The notes under the pieces are model-generated. The model searched no databases and was not told the DNA's origin. It worked only from the letters and a program-made list of their open reading frames with translations. 64,000 nt of DNA from positions 502,696-566,695 of the forward strand of contig JAPLYU010000001.1 in NCBI GenBank assembly GCA_026395405.1. Reading direction: 5' to 3'. This stretch comes from Candidatus Saccharimonadota bacterium (GTDB taxonomy: Bacteria; Patescibacteriota; Saccharimonadia; Saccharimonadales; Saccharimonadaceae). A program made the position numbers and the translations under genes. Below, one piece after another: positions 1-8,531 of this stretch; within the stretch, counting starts at the first letter, position 1, and every line of letters starts with the position of its first letter.

Positions 1-1
1 C

Positions 2-217
2 GACTATTTTCACACTCGTGCCGAAGACGATTACATTTTTATTTTTGCCGCCATTGTTGCGCCACTAGTAATTGCAATTATTGGGACAGTAATTGGTTTA
101 ATCACTCGCAATGAGAAAAATGCATATAAGTGGCAAGTTGTCGGTTTTGCAATACCCTCCATAGTTGCGATTACATATTTGTTTTCATATCTTTTGCTGA
201 TGAATGTGGCGGAGTAG
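2..217 (+). CDS. C-terminal part of a membrane protein, cut by window start
   Basis: An open frame runs from the first bases to a TAG stop at 215-217; the start lies outside the window. The visible 71 residues begin with a polar stretch rich in acidic residues, followed by a hydrophobic segment (about residues 13-34), a short charged loop (TRNEKNAYKW) and a second hydrophobic segment (about 46-67). This is a two-helix membrane tail. The next gene starts 3 nt after the stop, so the two are probably one transcript. I recognise no family; function is unknown. Confidence 0.6.
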   Translation, partial: DYFHTRAEDDYIFIFAAIVAPLVIAIIGTVIGLITRNEKNAYKWQVVGFAIPSIVAITYLFSYLLLMNVAE

Positions 218-220
218 GGC

Positions 221-415
221 ATGCCAAGAAAAAATAGAATAAATAAACATCAACCACTTCAGCTGGAAAAACTGGTTTGTAATAAAAAACGCTATGACAG
301 CGACCGGGAAGCCCAAAAAGCAGCTGAAACTCAAATGCTGGAAAATATGAACCTTGAGCTATCCGTATATAGGTGTGATACCTGCAGATACTGGCACTTA
401 ACAAGAAAAAAATAA
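221..415 (+). CDS. Small basic protein with a CxxC pair
   Basis: A 64-residue, lysine/arginine-rich protein starting 3 nt after the preceding stop, so probably co-translated. It carries one Cys at about residue 20 (VCNKK) and a C-terminal CDTCR pair followed by WHLTRKK. The Cys layout suggests a small metal-binding or zinc-ribbon-like fold, possibly nucleic-acid binding given the charge. Short proteins ending in a Cys-x-x-Cys-x-x-W/H pattern are frequent as conserved hypotheticals in Patescibacteria and Actinobacteria (recollection, not searched). No function is assigned. Confidence 0.6.
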   Translation: MPRKNRINKHQPLQLEKLVCNKKRYDSDREAQKAAETQMLENMNLELSVYRCDTCRYWHLTRKK

Positions 416-442
416 TTAATATCACTATGCTATAGTGACCTG

Positions 443-556
443 GTGAGCATTAAAAGATGGCACGGAAAAGATAAAGTACTAATTTATGCGTTATTTGCAG
501 TTGTATATTTTTCATTAATAGTTTTTATCTTTGCCATCGTATATCTTCAAAAATAA
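443..556 (+). CDS. Possible 37-residue single-TM peptide
   Basis: A GTG-started frame gives a short basic N-terminus (SIKRWHGKDK), one strong hydrophobic helix of about 22 residues and a short polar end, stopping at TAA 554-556, just before a terminator. The topology is that of a small single-pass membrane peptide. There is no clear ribosome binding site and a peptide this short could be chance, so the call is tentative. Confidence 0.3.
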   Translation: MSIKRWHGKDKVLIYALFAVVYFSLIVFIFAIVYLQK

Positions 557-580
557 AATTATAAATTGAAATAAATATAG

Positions 581-603
581 CCAGCAAAAATTGCTGGTTT
601 TTT
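581..603 (+). terminator. Intrinsic terminator
   Basis: A perfect 7 bp stem CCAGCAA/TTGCTGG with a 3-nt A loop is followed by six T on the + strand. It closes the small-gene cluster at the window start. The other strand has no T-run, so it acts in one direction. Confidence 0.8.
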
Positions 604-655
604 CGGGCATCAACTCTAACAGGACGAGTAATTAATTTTATTTGATTGGGTTTAC

Positions 656-952
656 TTATGCAGCTGCGTGTCTTTTTGAAAATCGCTGTACTTTTGCTGG
701 TTTTGTTGATTTGTAAAACGCCTTCTTTGGCTCTTTGGTAGAATATAACTTCCTCATCTTTTTGTTTTGCCTTTTAAATTCGCGCCTCATGTCATAAATA
801 GTTTCGGCCATTTCGATTTCAATTTCTGCTGACATCTTGGCATCAATTTCACTATCAAATGGTTCAATGGTGGTCTCAATATAGTCGTCTTGGTTTATTT
901 TTAAGTTTCCGTGTTGGTTATTGCTTTCGCCCTGAAAATCATAACGCACCAT
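656..952 (-). CDS. Hypothetical charged protein
   Basis: A 98-residue protein with an acidic N-terminal half (glutamate/aspartate-rich, residues 20-50) and a strongly basic C-terminal third full of Lys and Arg. No membrane segment or signal peptide is seen. An AGGGAG ribosome binding site lies 6 nt before the ATG, which supports the start. The gene stands alone between the terminator at 581-603 and a divergent promoter region. The bipartite charge suggests binding to RNA, DNA or the ribosome, but that is only inference. I do not recognise the family. Confidence 0.6.
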   Translation of the reverse strand: MVRYDFQGESNNQHGNLKINQDDYIETTIEPFDSEIDAKMSAEIEIEMAETIYDMRREFKRQNKKMRKLYSTKEPKKAFYKSTKPAKVQRFSKRHAAA

Positions 953-1152
953 AACTGTCTCCCTAATTTGTTAAGAATTTATATTTACTCGAATAAACTC
1001 TATTCCCTATACACCTCCCTTCACTTACACCCTCGCATTTGTTCATAACATCACTATAACGAGTTATTAGCGCGATGTATGTGAAGATTATTACATTTTT
1101 ATAATGAATATTTGCTTAGAATAAAAGTGATAGATAAGTTAGGAGGAAAATG

Positions 1153-1491
1153 ATGTCAAAATATATGATTTTACACAACGCCCCCGAACCCTCGGGTGAG
1201 TTTATGGCACATTCAAGCCCGGAGGATATGAAGAGGGGGATGGACGATTGGATGAGGTGGAAGGACGAAGCCGAAAAAACTGTAAAATTCGAATTTGGAA
1301 TGCCCCTTCAGGCGGTAGCTCGAATTTACACAGATAAAGTCACCGACAGCGATAATCCAGCCGGTGGCTATTCGATGATAGAGGCTGACTCAAAACAGCA
1401 GGTAATTGATGTCTTGCGAAACCACCCACACCTAGGACGTATGGGCACAAGTATCGATGTCCTGGAAATAATCCCAATGCCTGGAATATGA
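1153..1491 (+). CDS. YCII-related domain protein
   Basis: A 112-residue soluble protein starting MSKYMILHN, with a Pro/Ser loop, a helix DMKRGMDDWMRWKDEAE and a C-terminal GxxSMIEADSKQQVIDVLRNHPH block. This is the alpha/beta ferredoxin-like pattern of YCII-related proteins, whose roles are mostly unknown. Two ATG codons are adjacent (1150 and 1153). The perfect AGGAGG at 1141-1146 sits 3 nt from the first and 6 nt from the second, so 1153 is preferred. The strong ribosome binding site contrasts with the leaderless genes nearby. Confidence 0.75.
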   Translation: MSKYMILHNAPEPSGEFMAHSSPEDMKRGMDDWMRWKDEAEKTVKFEFGMPLQAVARIYTDKVTDSDNPAGGYSMIEADSKQQVIDVLRNHPHLGRMGTSIDVLEIIPMPGI

Positions 1492-1493
1492 AT

Positions 1494-1721
1494 CTAATAG
1501 CCTAAGAAAATCGAACCGGCAAAAAACATATGAATTATGGCGATTGAAAATGAAACGATAACCATTGTCGGGTGAAACTTGAAGGGTAGATGGTTCTTTG
1601 TATTCTTGTAATTGGTATAGCCTATGAAAGCAGTAAATGCGAACGAAAGAAGTGTCAAGAACCCTAAACATGCAGCAAAAGGAACATTAAACAACGTCGA
1701 AAGTGCAATTTGGTGAATCAT
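1494..1721 (-). CDS. Two-helix membrane protein coupled to cupredoxin
   Basis: The ATG overlaps the stop of the upstream cupredoxin gene in an ATGA arrangement, so I choose this start (75 residues) over a longer upstream frame. Two hydrophobic helices are visible (about residues 10-34 and 48-72). The second holds two histidines 14 residues apart (FHPTMVIV...IIHMF), a spacing that in b-type cytochromes allows heme ligation; here it is only suggestive. Translational coupling implies that this protein and the cupredoxin work together, perhaps in copper handling or electron transfer at the membrane. Confidence 0.65.
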   Translation of the reverse strand: MIHQIALSTLFNVPFAACLGFLTLLSFAFTAFIGYTNYKNTKNHLPFKFHPTMVIVSFSIAIIHMFFAGSIFLGY

Positions 1722-2110
1722 TTTACGATAACCATTCCTTTCATAAATGTATGAATTGAACAATGATATTTAAACGTCCCAACCGTATCAAACGTACGTT
1801 GAACCTTGGCACCGCCCGCTATTGTCCCTAGATCGAATGAGCCATCGTCCGCTACGACAGTATGGTCAATTGAATCGTTGTTTTGCCATGTAACCGTTTC
1901 GCCTTTGTTGACAGTAATAGTACCAGGTTTAAACGTCTCTTGTGAGATTACAACCGTACCTGCCGGTACAGGGTTGTTGTTATTGCCGTTACTATTGCTA
2001 CCGCTACTTGAATTATTAGCGCTATTGCCATTTAACGCAAAATATCCTCCAACCCCCAAGATTAGAACGACAACAATCCCAATAATGACGTACATTAATC
2101 GTTTATTCAT
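1718..2110 (-). CDS. Membrane-anchored cupredoxin (plastocyanin-like)
   Basis: A 130-residue protein: an N-terminal hydrophobic anchor (residues 5-27), a low-complexity Asn/Ser/Gly linker (28-47) and a cupredoxin domain to the end. Copper ligands are visible as DHTVV, then YHCSIHTFMKGM, giving the His-Cys-His-Met type 1 copper set. The preceding VTWQNNDS stretch is typical of the fold. The protein should sit outside the membrane and carry single electrons or bind copper. It is translationally coupled to the two-helix protein downstream. An AGGAGG-like site (GGAGGG) lies before the ATG. Confidence 0.85.
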   Translation of the reverse strand: MNKRLMYVIIGIVVVLILGVGGYFALNGNSANNSSSGSNSNGNNNNPVPAGTVVISQETFKPGTITVNKGETVTWQNNDSIDHTVVADDGSFDLGTIAGGAKVQRTFDTVGTFKYHCSIHTFMKGMVIVK

Positions 2111-2302
2111 ATAGCCCTCCTTACATACTAATTATACTCTGAATACCCACCTTTATACATTGCTCGTGATAGATACTCTATTATATAAAACTTCCTTTGG
2201 CCTTAGGCTAAACCCACGATAGTTCTTATGTATTGCTAAAATATTATTTTAGTACTATATTGAAATTAGTACTATTTTATGGTGGGAGAGGGAAAAGGGA
2301 AT

Positions 2303-2614
2303 ATGAAAGAATTAACAATTAAAAAGGTGAGGACTTCTTCTCTGGCTGGCTTCTATGCGGTTGGATTTGGAATCGTCGGATTCGTGCTGGGCGCACTTTG
2401 GGCTATGTCGGCTACTATTCATTTTGGCGCAGAAACTCAAAGCGTATTAAAAGGACTTGCATTTGGTTTGACGGCTGGCTTTTTGGAGCTATTTTTTGTC
2501 ACCGTAGTTTACGCAATGATTGGTGCAATTGTAGGTTTTGTTAACGCACTCATCTTCAACCTGATCTCTATGTCATCAGGTGGCATTACAATCAATGTCA
2601 AAGAAGAAAAGTAA
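2303..2614 (+). CDS. Small membrane protein, unknown family
   Basis: Starting at the ATG at 2303, which follows a purine-rich AAAGGG site, the protein has 103 residues. A basic N-terminus with KKVRTSS leads into one hydrophobic helix (about 18-38), a polar loop and a long hydrophobic segment (about 50-85), then a short charged tail. An in-frame GTG/ATG at 2279 would add nine residues, but the purine-rich stretch is better placed for 2303. It resembles DUF3566-type two-helix proteins in layout only. A terminator follows. Confidence 0.6.
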   Translation: MKELTIKKVRTSSLAGFYAVGFGIVGFVLGALWAMSATIHFGAETQSVLKGLAFGLTAGFLELFFVTVVYAMIGAIVGFVNALIFNLISMSSGGITINVKEEK

Positions 2615-2631
2615 AAACTGATTTAAGTAAA

Positions 2632-2660
2632 AAAGGGCTCATTAACCTGAGCTCTTTTTT
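2632..2660 (+). terminator. Intrinsic terminator
   Basis: A stem AGGGCTC/GAGCTCT, closed by an 8-nt loop, runs into six T. It ends the preceding membrane-protein transcript. The -10 box of the next gene (TATACT at 2663-2668) begins 3 nt later. Confidence 0.75.
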
Positions 2661-2674
2661 GTTATACTATGTTT

Positions 2675-3226
2675 ATGATAAAGCCAAGAACTATATTGAC
2701 GATTGTGTCCTTAGTTGTAATAACTATTATTTTTGGCACTATGTATATTAGCCAACAGCAACTACTTCGGATTAGTGCAAACAGTCCACAAATTCAATTA
2801 GCCCAAGATACTGCAGCTGAATTAAATTCCGGCACAAGCCCGGCTAGTCTTACTAAAAACAGGATTGACATTGGCAATAGCCTTGCGCCATTTGTAATAA
2901 TTTACAGCAGATCTGGACAATTAGTAAGCGGCAACGGCTATTTGAACGGTAAAATACCAACGGTCCCTATCGGGGTATTACAACACTCTAACGGCAAAGA
3001 TTACAGTTTTGTAACCTGGCAACCACAAGATAACGTTAGGATAGCTTCGGTCAGTGTATCTGCAAATAATTATTACGTTCTTGCCGGCAGGTCGCTTAAA
3101 GAAGTTGAAAAACAAGAAAATTCTCAGCTTCAGTTTGCAATGTTTGGGTGGATTGTGTCGGTTGTGGTAATTATTTTTGGCAATTTTGTCGGTAAATTCT
3201 TTCGTTTTAAAACACCCAAAAAATGA
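2675..3226 (+). CDS. Extracytoplasmic protein with two membrane helices
   Basis: A TATACT box ends 6 nt before the ATG at 2675, so the mRNA is probably leaderless; an ATG at 2669 abuts the box and is unlikely. The 183-residue protein has an N-terminal helix (about 6-26), a soluble domain of about 120 residues and a C-terminal helix (about 150-172) ending in basic residues. The topology matches a sensor-like extracellular domain between two helices, as in the input part of a histidine kinase, but no kinase follows. It overlaps the phosphoesterase gene by ATGA, so the two may be functionally linked. Confidence 0.65.
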   Translation: MIKPRTILTIVSLVVITIIFGTMYISQQQLLRISANSPQIQLAQDTAAELNSGTSPASLTKNRIDIGNSLAPFVIIYSRSGQLVSGNGYLNGKIPTVPIGVLQHSNGKDYSFVTWQPQDNVRIASVSVSANNYYVLAGRSLKEVEKQENSQLQFAMFGWIVSVVVIIFGNFVGKFFRFKTPKK

Positions 3227-4152
3227 TTAATACTAAAAAACACATAAAATTAGGAGTAAAGTCATTTATTCTTATCGTGATTCTGACGGTTGCATTATCT
3301 GTTGCTATTTCTTTGCCTAATTCTACAAATAAAGGCGATTTAAATCAGGTCGACGTTTTGAGGCTAAACTATAATATTGACCACATCGTAATAATAGTCG
3401 ATGAAAATAGATCATTTTCGGAAATAGTAAACAACCCACAGGCGCCTTATATTAACCAAATTATGCAGCAGGGCTCTTATGCTGCAAATTATAAAGCTGT
3501 TTCAAAGAATCCATATATCGCCTTGACTAGTGGATCTTTAACCCATATCCCCAATATATGTGATCCTCAAGTTGCAAAATGTCAGACTCTAGTTGCTAAT
3601 ATAACAGATGAGATTGAAGCGTCCGCCAGAACCTGGGATATGTATGCTGAAAGTATGCCCAAATCTTGCGATTTCAAGGACACTAAAAAATACACAGTCA
3701 GGCATAACCCATTTCTGTTTTATCCTAGTATAAGCGGGAATGTAAAGCAGTGTAAAAACCAAATTGTATCATACGGTGATTTCCAGTCGGATATGGATAA
3801 TAAAAAATTGCCAAACTACTCATTTATCAGCCCGAACCTTTGCAACGACATGCATAATTGCGATATAAGCACCGGTGATAAGTGGTTGGCTAAAAACGTT
3901 CCAAAAATTTTATCTTCTTATGCATTTACTAAACAAAATTCTCTGCTTATCGTAACCTGGGATGAAGGTAGCAAATACGACAATAGGGTACTGACAATTT
4001 TTCTGGGACCAGCTGCAAAGCAGGGATATGTTTCTCACAATCCATATAACCACTATTCCATTTTAAGTACCGTAGAAACTGTATGGAAACTAAAACCACT
4101 AACGTCTAATGATAAAAATGCGCTTGTTATGAGTGATATGCTAAAAAATTAA
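3223..4152 (+). CDS. Secreted phosphoesterase family protein (PF04185-like)
   Basis: A 309-residue protein with an N-terminal signal anchor (residues 11-31) followed by a domain that opens with IDHIVIIVDENRSF, the characteristic start of the phosphoesterase family that includes AcpA acid phosphatases and phospholipase C. TSGSLTHI near residue 105 and VTWDEG near 245 fit the metal-site regions of this alkaline-phosphatase-like fold. Six Cys outside the anchor suggest disulfides and an extracellular location. Likely substrates are phosphomonoesters or phospholipids. The start overlaps the upstream stop (ATGA). The 3' end overlaps the convergent exchanger gene by 12 bp. Confidence 0.8.
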   Translation: MINTKKHIKLGVKSFILIVILTVALSVAISLPNSTNKGDLNQVDVLRLNYNIDHIVIIVDENRSFSEIVNNPQAPYINQIMQQGSYAANYKAVSKNPYIALTSGSLTHIPNICDPQVAKCQTLVANITDEIEASARTWDMYAESMPKSCDFKDTKKYTVRHNPFLFYPSISGNVKQCKNQIVSYGDFQSDMDNKKLPNYSFISPNLCNDMHNCDISTGDKWLAKNVPKILSSYAFTKQNSLLIVTWDEGSKYDNRVLTIFLGPAAKQGYVSHNPYNHYSILSTVETVWKLKPLTSNDKNALVMSDMLKN

Positions 4153-5175
4153 CAAGACTCCAACGAAATATAATACAACTACGAAAATTGAATCAATTCC
4201 AAGTCGAGCATAAACATGTTTTGGACGAACAATTAGACTAATGATATATACTGTCGTAAGCAAAATACCGAGTGCTGCAAACCAAATATCTGTTGCAGTA
4301 GCGTTTCGAAGGACCGCATTTCCACTGATAATATCGCAAATTACAAAAAGTGCCGGCATAAATGCATTGCCACCGAATATGTCACTCATAGCTAAACTGT
4401 AATCTTTAATTTTAATTGAAGCCAGGCCGGTGCTGATATTCGGTAACGCCCCAACAAGCGCAATAAAGGTTGCAGCAAAAATCGCGCCATTAATATGGAA
4501 TATCGATGAAATTTCGGCTCCTGTTGTTGCTAATCCATAGCCAGCGATTAAAGTGGCGACACTTGCGACAAACAAAACGCCAAATATCTTTGGCATATTA
4601 GCTGAGCGTAGAGCAGGATGATTAATTACAGCACGCCGTTCATGATGTTTGCGGCCCGGGGAAGCATCAATCGCCTCGGCTTTCCAGGGCAGACCGTTTC
4701 TGGCTTTGAATACAATCCACAGACCAATTAACCATAGGACAACGATTCCAACCGATGCAAGGCTAATAAAAGTGCCTGGAATTAGTACTGGTGTTTTAAT
4801 AGCGATTAGCGAACCCGCTGTCACCAGAACCACAAAACTTGCTTCCAAGACTAACGTAAGCGAAGCAGCTGAAAAAGACAGTGAATGTTTTGTGCCGTTT
4901 TTGTAATCGAATATGGCAAGAACTACAGTCTGTATTGCTATACCGCCGAGTAAGGTGCCGATAATAATATCGTAATGTTGTTGTATCGCGGCAGTAATAA
5001 CAATCGCAATTTCAGGTAAGCTTGTAACAACCCCAAGTATCAATAAACCACCGAAAGCACTACCAAGTTTGTATTTGCTATCAATAGCATCAGTCGAATG
5101 AACCAGCCAAATTCCTGCAACCCAAACAATAATACTAAAGAGAATAAATTCCGCTAATACTATCATTGTTGCCAT
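4141..5175 (-). CDS. Sodium/calcium exchanger family membrane protein
   Basis: A 344-residue, roughly ten-helix membrane protein with two inverted alpha-repeats: TSLPEIAIVITAAI...GTLLGG in the first half and GALPNISTGLASI...DIFGGNAF in the second. These are the ion-binding repeats of the CaCA superfamily (YrbG/CAX-like), which exchange Ca2+ or similar cations for Na+ or H+. The centre holds a charged cytoplasmic loop (DASPGRKHHERRAV). A TATTAT box lies 7 nt upstream of the ATG at 5175, so a leaderless start is chosen over the TTG at 5178. Confidence 0.85.
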   Translation of the reverse strand: MATMIVLAEFILFSIIVWVAGIWLVHSTDAIDSKYKLGSAFGGLLILGVVTSLPEIAIVITAAIQQHYDIIIGTLLGGIAIQTVVLAIFDYKNGTKHSLSFSAASLTLVLEASFVVLVTAGSLIAIKTPVLIPGTFISLASVGIVVLWLIGLWIVFKARNGLPWKAEAIDASPGRKHHERRAVINHPALRSANMPKIFGVLFVASVATLIAGYGLATTGAEISSIFHINGAIFAATFIALVGALPNISTGLASIKIKDYSLAMSDIFGGNAFMPALFVICDIISGNAVLRNATATDIWFAALGILLTTVYIISLIVRPKHVYARLGIDSIFVVVLYFVGVLLIF

Positions 5176-5277
5176 CAAGCTAATAATAGCAGAATTGATA
5201 AAAGTGTGTAAAACTACTAAATTGATATCGGATTTTTAATGGAATATTAATGATAGTTAAAGTAAAATAAGTAATAT

Positions 5278-6033
5278 ATGAAGCTAGTAGAAGTACGCGA
5301 TTTAAAGAAACGTTACGGCGATAAACAAGCCGTTGATGGTGTAAGTTTTAGTATTGAAAAAGGTGAAATATTTGGTATCTTGGGCCCCAATGGCGCCGGA
5401 AAAACAACTACACTGGAAATGATGGAAACCTTGCGTCCAATTGACAGTGGAACTGTAAAAATCGACGGAATAGACGTAGCAAAAAATCCTCAATCCGTTA
5501 AACGACTAATTGGAGTTCAGCCGCAATCACCAGCTTTCCAAGATAAAACAAAGCTAACAGAAGTTATCGAAATGTTTTCCGCTGCTTATGGCGAGAAAGT
5601 TGACGTTATGAAGTTCCTTCGCGACGTAGAACTTGAGGAAAAAGCCAAAAGTTACGTAGAGGACTTGTCTGGTGGTCAAAAACAGCGCCTTAGCATTACT
5701 ACGGCACTTGTACACGGTCCAAAGGTCTTTTTCCTAGATGAACCCACAACAGGCCTTGACCCTCAAGCAAGACGTCACCTATGGAAATTAATCGAGAATG
5801 TTCGTGACAAAGGTATTAGTGTCATCATGACGACCCATTACATGGATGAGGCTGAGGTATTGTGCGATCGGATAGCTATAATGGACGAAGGAAAAATAGT
5901 AGCAACCGGTTCACCCAAGGGTTTAATTAAACTTTTATTGTCCAAAGGGTTTACTAAAAAGCAACATGTCGAGCAAGCGAACCTTGAAGATGTATTTATT
6001 GCACTGACCGGAAAAGGACTTAGGGATGCTTAA
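5278..6033 (+). CDS. ABC transporter ATP-binding protein (ABC-2 exporter)
   Basis: A 251-residue ATPase with all signature elements: Walker A GPNGAGKTT (about 37-45), signature LSGGQKQRLS (about 135-144), Walker B VFFLDEPTTGLDP and the switch histidine in MTTHYMDEAE. The short form with a degenerate C-terminus fits the DrrA/CcmA-type group that powers ABC-2 permeases for drugs or surface polymers. It overlaps the permease gene by 8 nt, so the two form a complete half-transporter pair. A TAAAAT box sits 9 nt from the ATG with no Shine-Dalgarno sequence. Confidence 0.93.
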   Translation: MKLVEVRDLKKRYGDKQAVDGVSFSIEKGEIFGILGPNGAGKTTTLEMMETLRPIDSGTVKIDGIDVAKNPQSVKRLIGVQPQSPAFQDKTKLTEVIEMFSAAYGEKVDVMKFLRDVELEEKAKSYVEDLSGGQKQRLSITTALVHGPKVFFLDEPTTGLDPQARRHLWKLIENVRDKGISVIMTTHYMDEAEVLCDRIAIMDEGKIVATGSPKGLIKLLLSKGFTKKQHVEQANLEDVFIALTGKGLRDA

Positions 6034-7147
6034 TCGGACAAAAAAACCACTTTTCACGGTATATACGTTTGCAAAAATCAATACCAGGCGATTCTTCCGC
6101 GACAGAACCGCACTATTTTTTACTATTGGTTTTCCCTTGATATTCTTACTTGTATTCGGAAGTCTGAATAGCGGCAATAAAGGCGTTTCTTTCAAGGTTG
6201 CAATCATCAATAATTCTAATAGTTCATTCGCAAAACAGTTCGAAACAAACCTGGATAAAACTTCAATCCTTAAGGTTAACAAAGACGTAAAAGACCTTAA
6301 TGCAGCCAAAGATAAAATGAGCCGTTCAGAACTTGATGCGGCAATCGTTTTACCTGCTAATTTTGGTACCGTCGCCAAAGGGGATAGGTTCCCAAGTGGT
6401 CAGGCTACTATTCAATATACACAAAATAATCAACAATCAGCTACAGCCCTAAGTAGCATATTGGATACACAGTTCAAGTTTATAAATTCAAAATTTGTTA
6501 AAAACGAAACACCATTTACTGTTGTTTCAAAACAATTCAACGAGAACAGCTTGTCGGCTTTTGATTATTCGTTCGCTGGACTACTGGGTTTCGCAATAGT
6601 TGGAATGGGTATATTTGGACCAGTAAATGTATTTCCGGAACTTAAAAAAATGGGGATATTACGACGCTTGTCGACAACACCACTTAGGGTTTGGCAATAT
6701 TTCCTGTCAACTATGATAGGGCAGGCAATAATCGGAATATTAAGTCTTTCGATAATGTTTATCGTGGCATTTTTGGTATTCCACCTAACAATAGTTGGGA
6801 ATTGGTATGTACTGATACCATTCCTTATTTACAGTATTGTGATGATACTTGGCATTGGTCTGGCGCTGGGGGGTTGGGCCAAGAACGAACGACAAGTTGC
6901 ACCACTGGCAAATATAGTTGTTTTTCCTATGATGTTTTTGTCCGGTACATTTTTCCCACGATTTTTGATGCCAGAATGGCTGCAAAATATTTCGGCGTTC
7001 TTGCCACTCACCCCTGTTATTGACGGCATAAGGTTAATTGCCAGTGAGGGTAAAAATTTCTCAGAGATTTTGCCTCAACTCGGTCTGATTACAATTTGGT
7101 TTGTAGTTATTTACTTTATTGCCTTCAGGGTATTCCGCTGGGAGTAG
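6026..7147 (+). CDS. ABC-2 type permease
   Basis: A 373-residue protein: basic N-terminus, one helix (about 31-49), an external domain of about 130 residues and a cluster of five helices in the second half (from about 185). The arrangement and the charged pair FFRDRT before the first helix are typical of ABC2_membrane_3 permeases. Together with the ATPase it overlaps, it should export a hydrophobic compound, peptide or surface polymer; the substrate cannot be read. The stop lies 1 nt from the convergent GGDEF gene's stop. Confidence 0.9.
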   Translation: MLNRTKKPLFTVYTFAKINTRRFFRDRTALFFTIGFPLIFLLVFGSLNSGNKGVSFKVAIINNSNSSFAKQFETNLDKTSILKVNKDVKDLNAAKDKMSRSELDAAIVLPANFGTVAKGDRFPSGQATIQYTQNNQQSATALSSILDTQFKFINSKFVKNETPFTVVSKQFNENSLSAFDYSFAGLLGFAIVGMGIFGPVNVFPELKKMGILRRLSTTPLRVWQYFLSTMIGQAIIGILSLSIMFIVAFLVFHLTIVGNWYVLIPFLIYSIVMILGIGLALGGWAKNERQVAPLANIVVFPMMFLSGTFFPRFLMPEWLQNISAFLPLTPVIDGIRLIASEGKNFSEILPQLGLITIWFVVIYFIAFRVFRWE

Positions 7148-7148
7148 G

Positions 7149-8387
7149 CTACTCTTCCAGTATAGGCCTCAATTCATCTACTGATATTTCACCTTTTTTG
7201 GTTCTTTTCTGATCATACATCCTAGCTTCTGCTCTACTTCGGGCTGAATAAAGCCCCTTACTTTTGGTGGCCGTTGCAACTCCAATTGAGACTGAAAGTG
7301 GGGTGTTTCGGTCCAACCTATGACCCATGAATGCGTTATTTATTCTTTCTACGACTTTTTGAGCTACCTGATAGGACGTATGTCTAAGTATAAATATAAA
7401 CTCGTCACCGCCGTATCGAGCAAGAAAATCTTCCCGTCGAGACTTTCCACAACGTATAAGACTAGCAATATCCTGAAGGGCTGCATCGCCCGCATCGTGA
7501 CCCCCTGGACCATCGTTTATATCCTTGAAATTGTCAGCATCAATAAATAGGATGCTGACAGGGTAGTGTACCATTCGTCGACCTTCTTTTCTTAGGAATT
7601 CTAACTCTTCTTTTGCCCTACCGGGGTTATAAAGTCCCGTCAATGCATCATGTTCGCTTTTATCTTCCAACTCTTGTTTTACTTCTTCTAGTTTTTCGAC
7701 AGCGGCTGCTAATTTCGCATTTTTTTCTTCAAGTTCAATTTGTTGCTCTTTAGATAGTGTAATATCACGTAGCGCGACTACAAAACCACATGGTTCACCC
7801 TCGTCACGAAGCATATTACTTGTTGCTTGCAACCATTTTGCGTTGCCATTAATATCGTTTATCCTAAAGTCTAACGGTTTTATAACCCCATCCTCAGCCT
7901 CCTTAAACGCATTTGTGACCCTTTCTGCATCGTCGGGGTCTACTATTTGGCTAATATTCATATCAAGGAATGCATCAGCGCCTAAACCAGTTATTGGCGT
8001 AATCGCGTCATTAATAAGCGAGATATATCCATCCGGATTCAGGTCCATAAACACTTCATGGATACCCCCGGTCAAGTCAGAAAGTCTTTCCAGTGATTTT
8101 CTAACGTTTTCATTTGCCCTATGAAGGCTCGCTAGCTCGGGTATATCATCTTCTTCTTCTCTGACCCTAAATAATCTTGACAATATCTGACCGGCTTCGG
8201 GATTTTCTACACCAAAAGTAGATGCTCTAATTATTGCAGCCTGCGCTAATACCCGTTTTTCATAATCGGAGCTTTTAAAATACTTTTCCGCTGTTCTAAT
8301 TTCATCAGAGATAGAGCCCCATACCTCAATTGGCACGGCTTCTGCTGCTTTGTCTGGCTTGTCCCCACCAGCATCCCGCTCAGTCAT
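7149..8387 (-). CDS. PAS-GGDEF diguanylate cyclase
   Basis: A 412-residue soluble protein. Residues 1-95 are a helical region, 100-215 a PAS domain (DLNPDGYISLINDAI ... NMLRDEGEPCGFVVALRDIT), then a coiled coil (about 216-245, EKNAKLAAAVEKLEEVKQEL) and a GGDEF domain to about 400. The active-site motif RYGGDEF is intact, and RRED five residues before it matches the inhibitory I-site for product feedback. It should make c-di-GMP in response to a PAS-sensed cue. No partner EAL, PilZ or HD-GYP gene is in the window. The ATG has no strong ribosome site. Confidence 0.92.
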   Translation of the reverse strand: MTERDAGGDKPDKAAEAVPIEVWGSISDEIRTAEKYFKSSDYEKRVLAQAAIIRASTFGVENPEAGQILSRLFRVREEEDDIPELASLHRANENVRKSLERLSDLTGGIHEVFMDLNPDGYISLINDAITPITGLGADAFLDMNISQIVDPDDAERVTNAFKEAEDGVIKPLDFRINDINGNAKWLQATSNMLRDEGEPCGFVVALRDITLSKEQQIELEEKNAKLAAAVEKLEEVKQELEDKSEHDALTGLYNPGRAKEELEFLRKEGRRMVHYPVSILFIDADNFKDINDGPGGHDAGDAALQDIASLIRCGKSRREDFLARYGGDEFIFILRHTSYQVAQKVVERINNAFMGHRLDRNTPLSVSIGVATATKSKGLYSARSRAEARMYDQKRTKKGEISVDELRPILEE

Positions 8388-8531
8388 GTTTCCATCCTAT
8401 CTGGAACCGACAACTTTGTTAAATGGTTCGGTTTCGCTATTAACTAAATGTTACACAAGCGACCAAATACGCGTAACACCTTATCGTTTTACTATAATAT
8501 ACCACTTTTTTATAAGCTAGTAAAATTTGTT

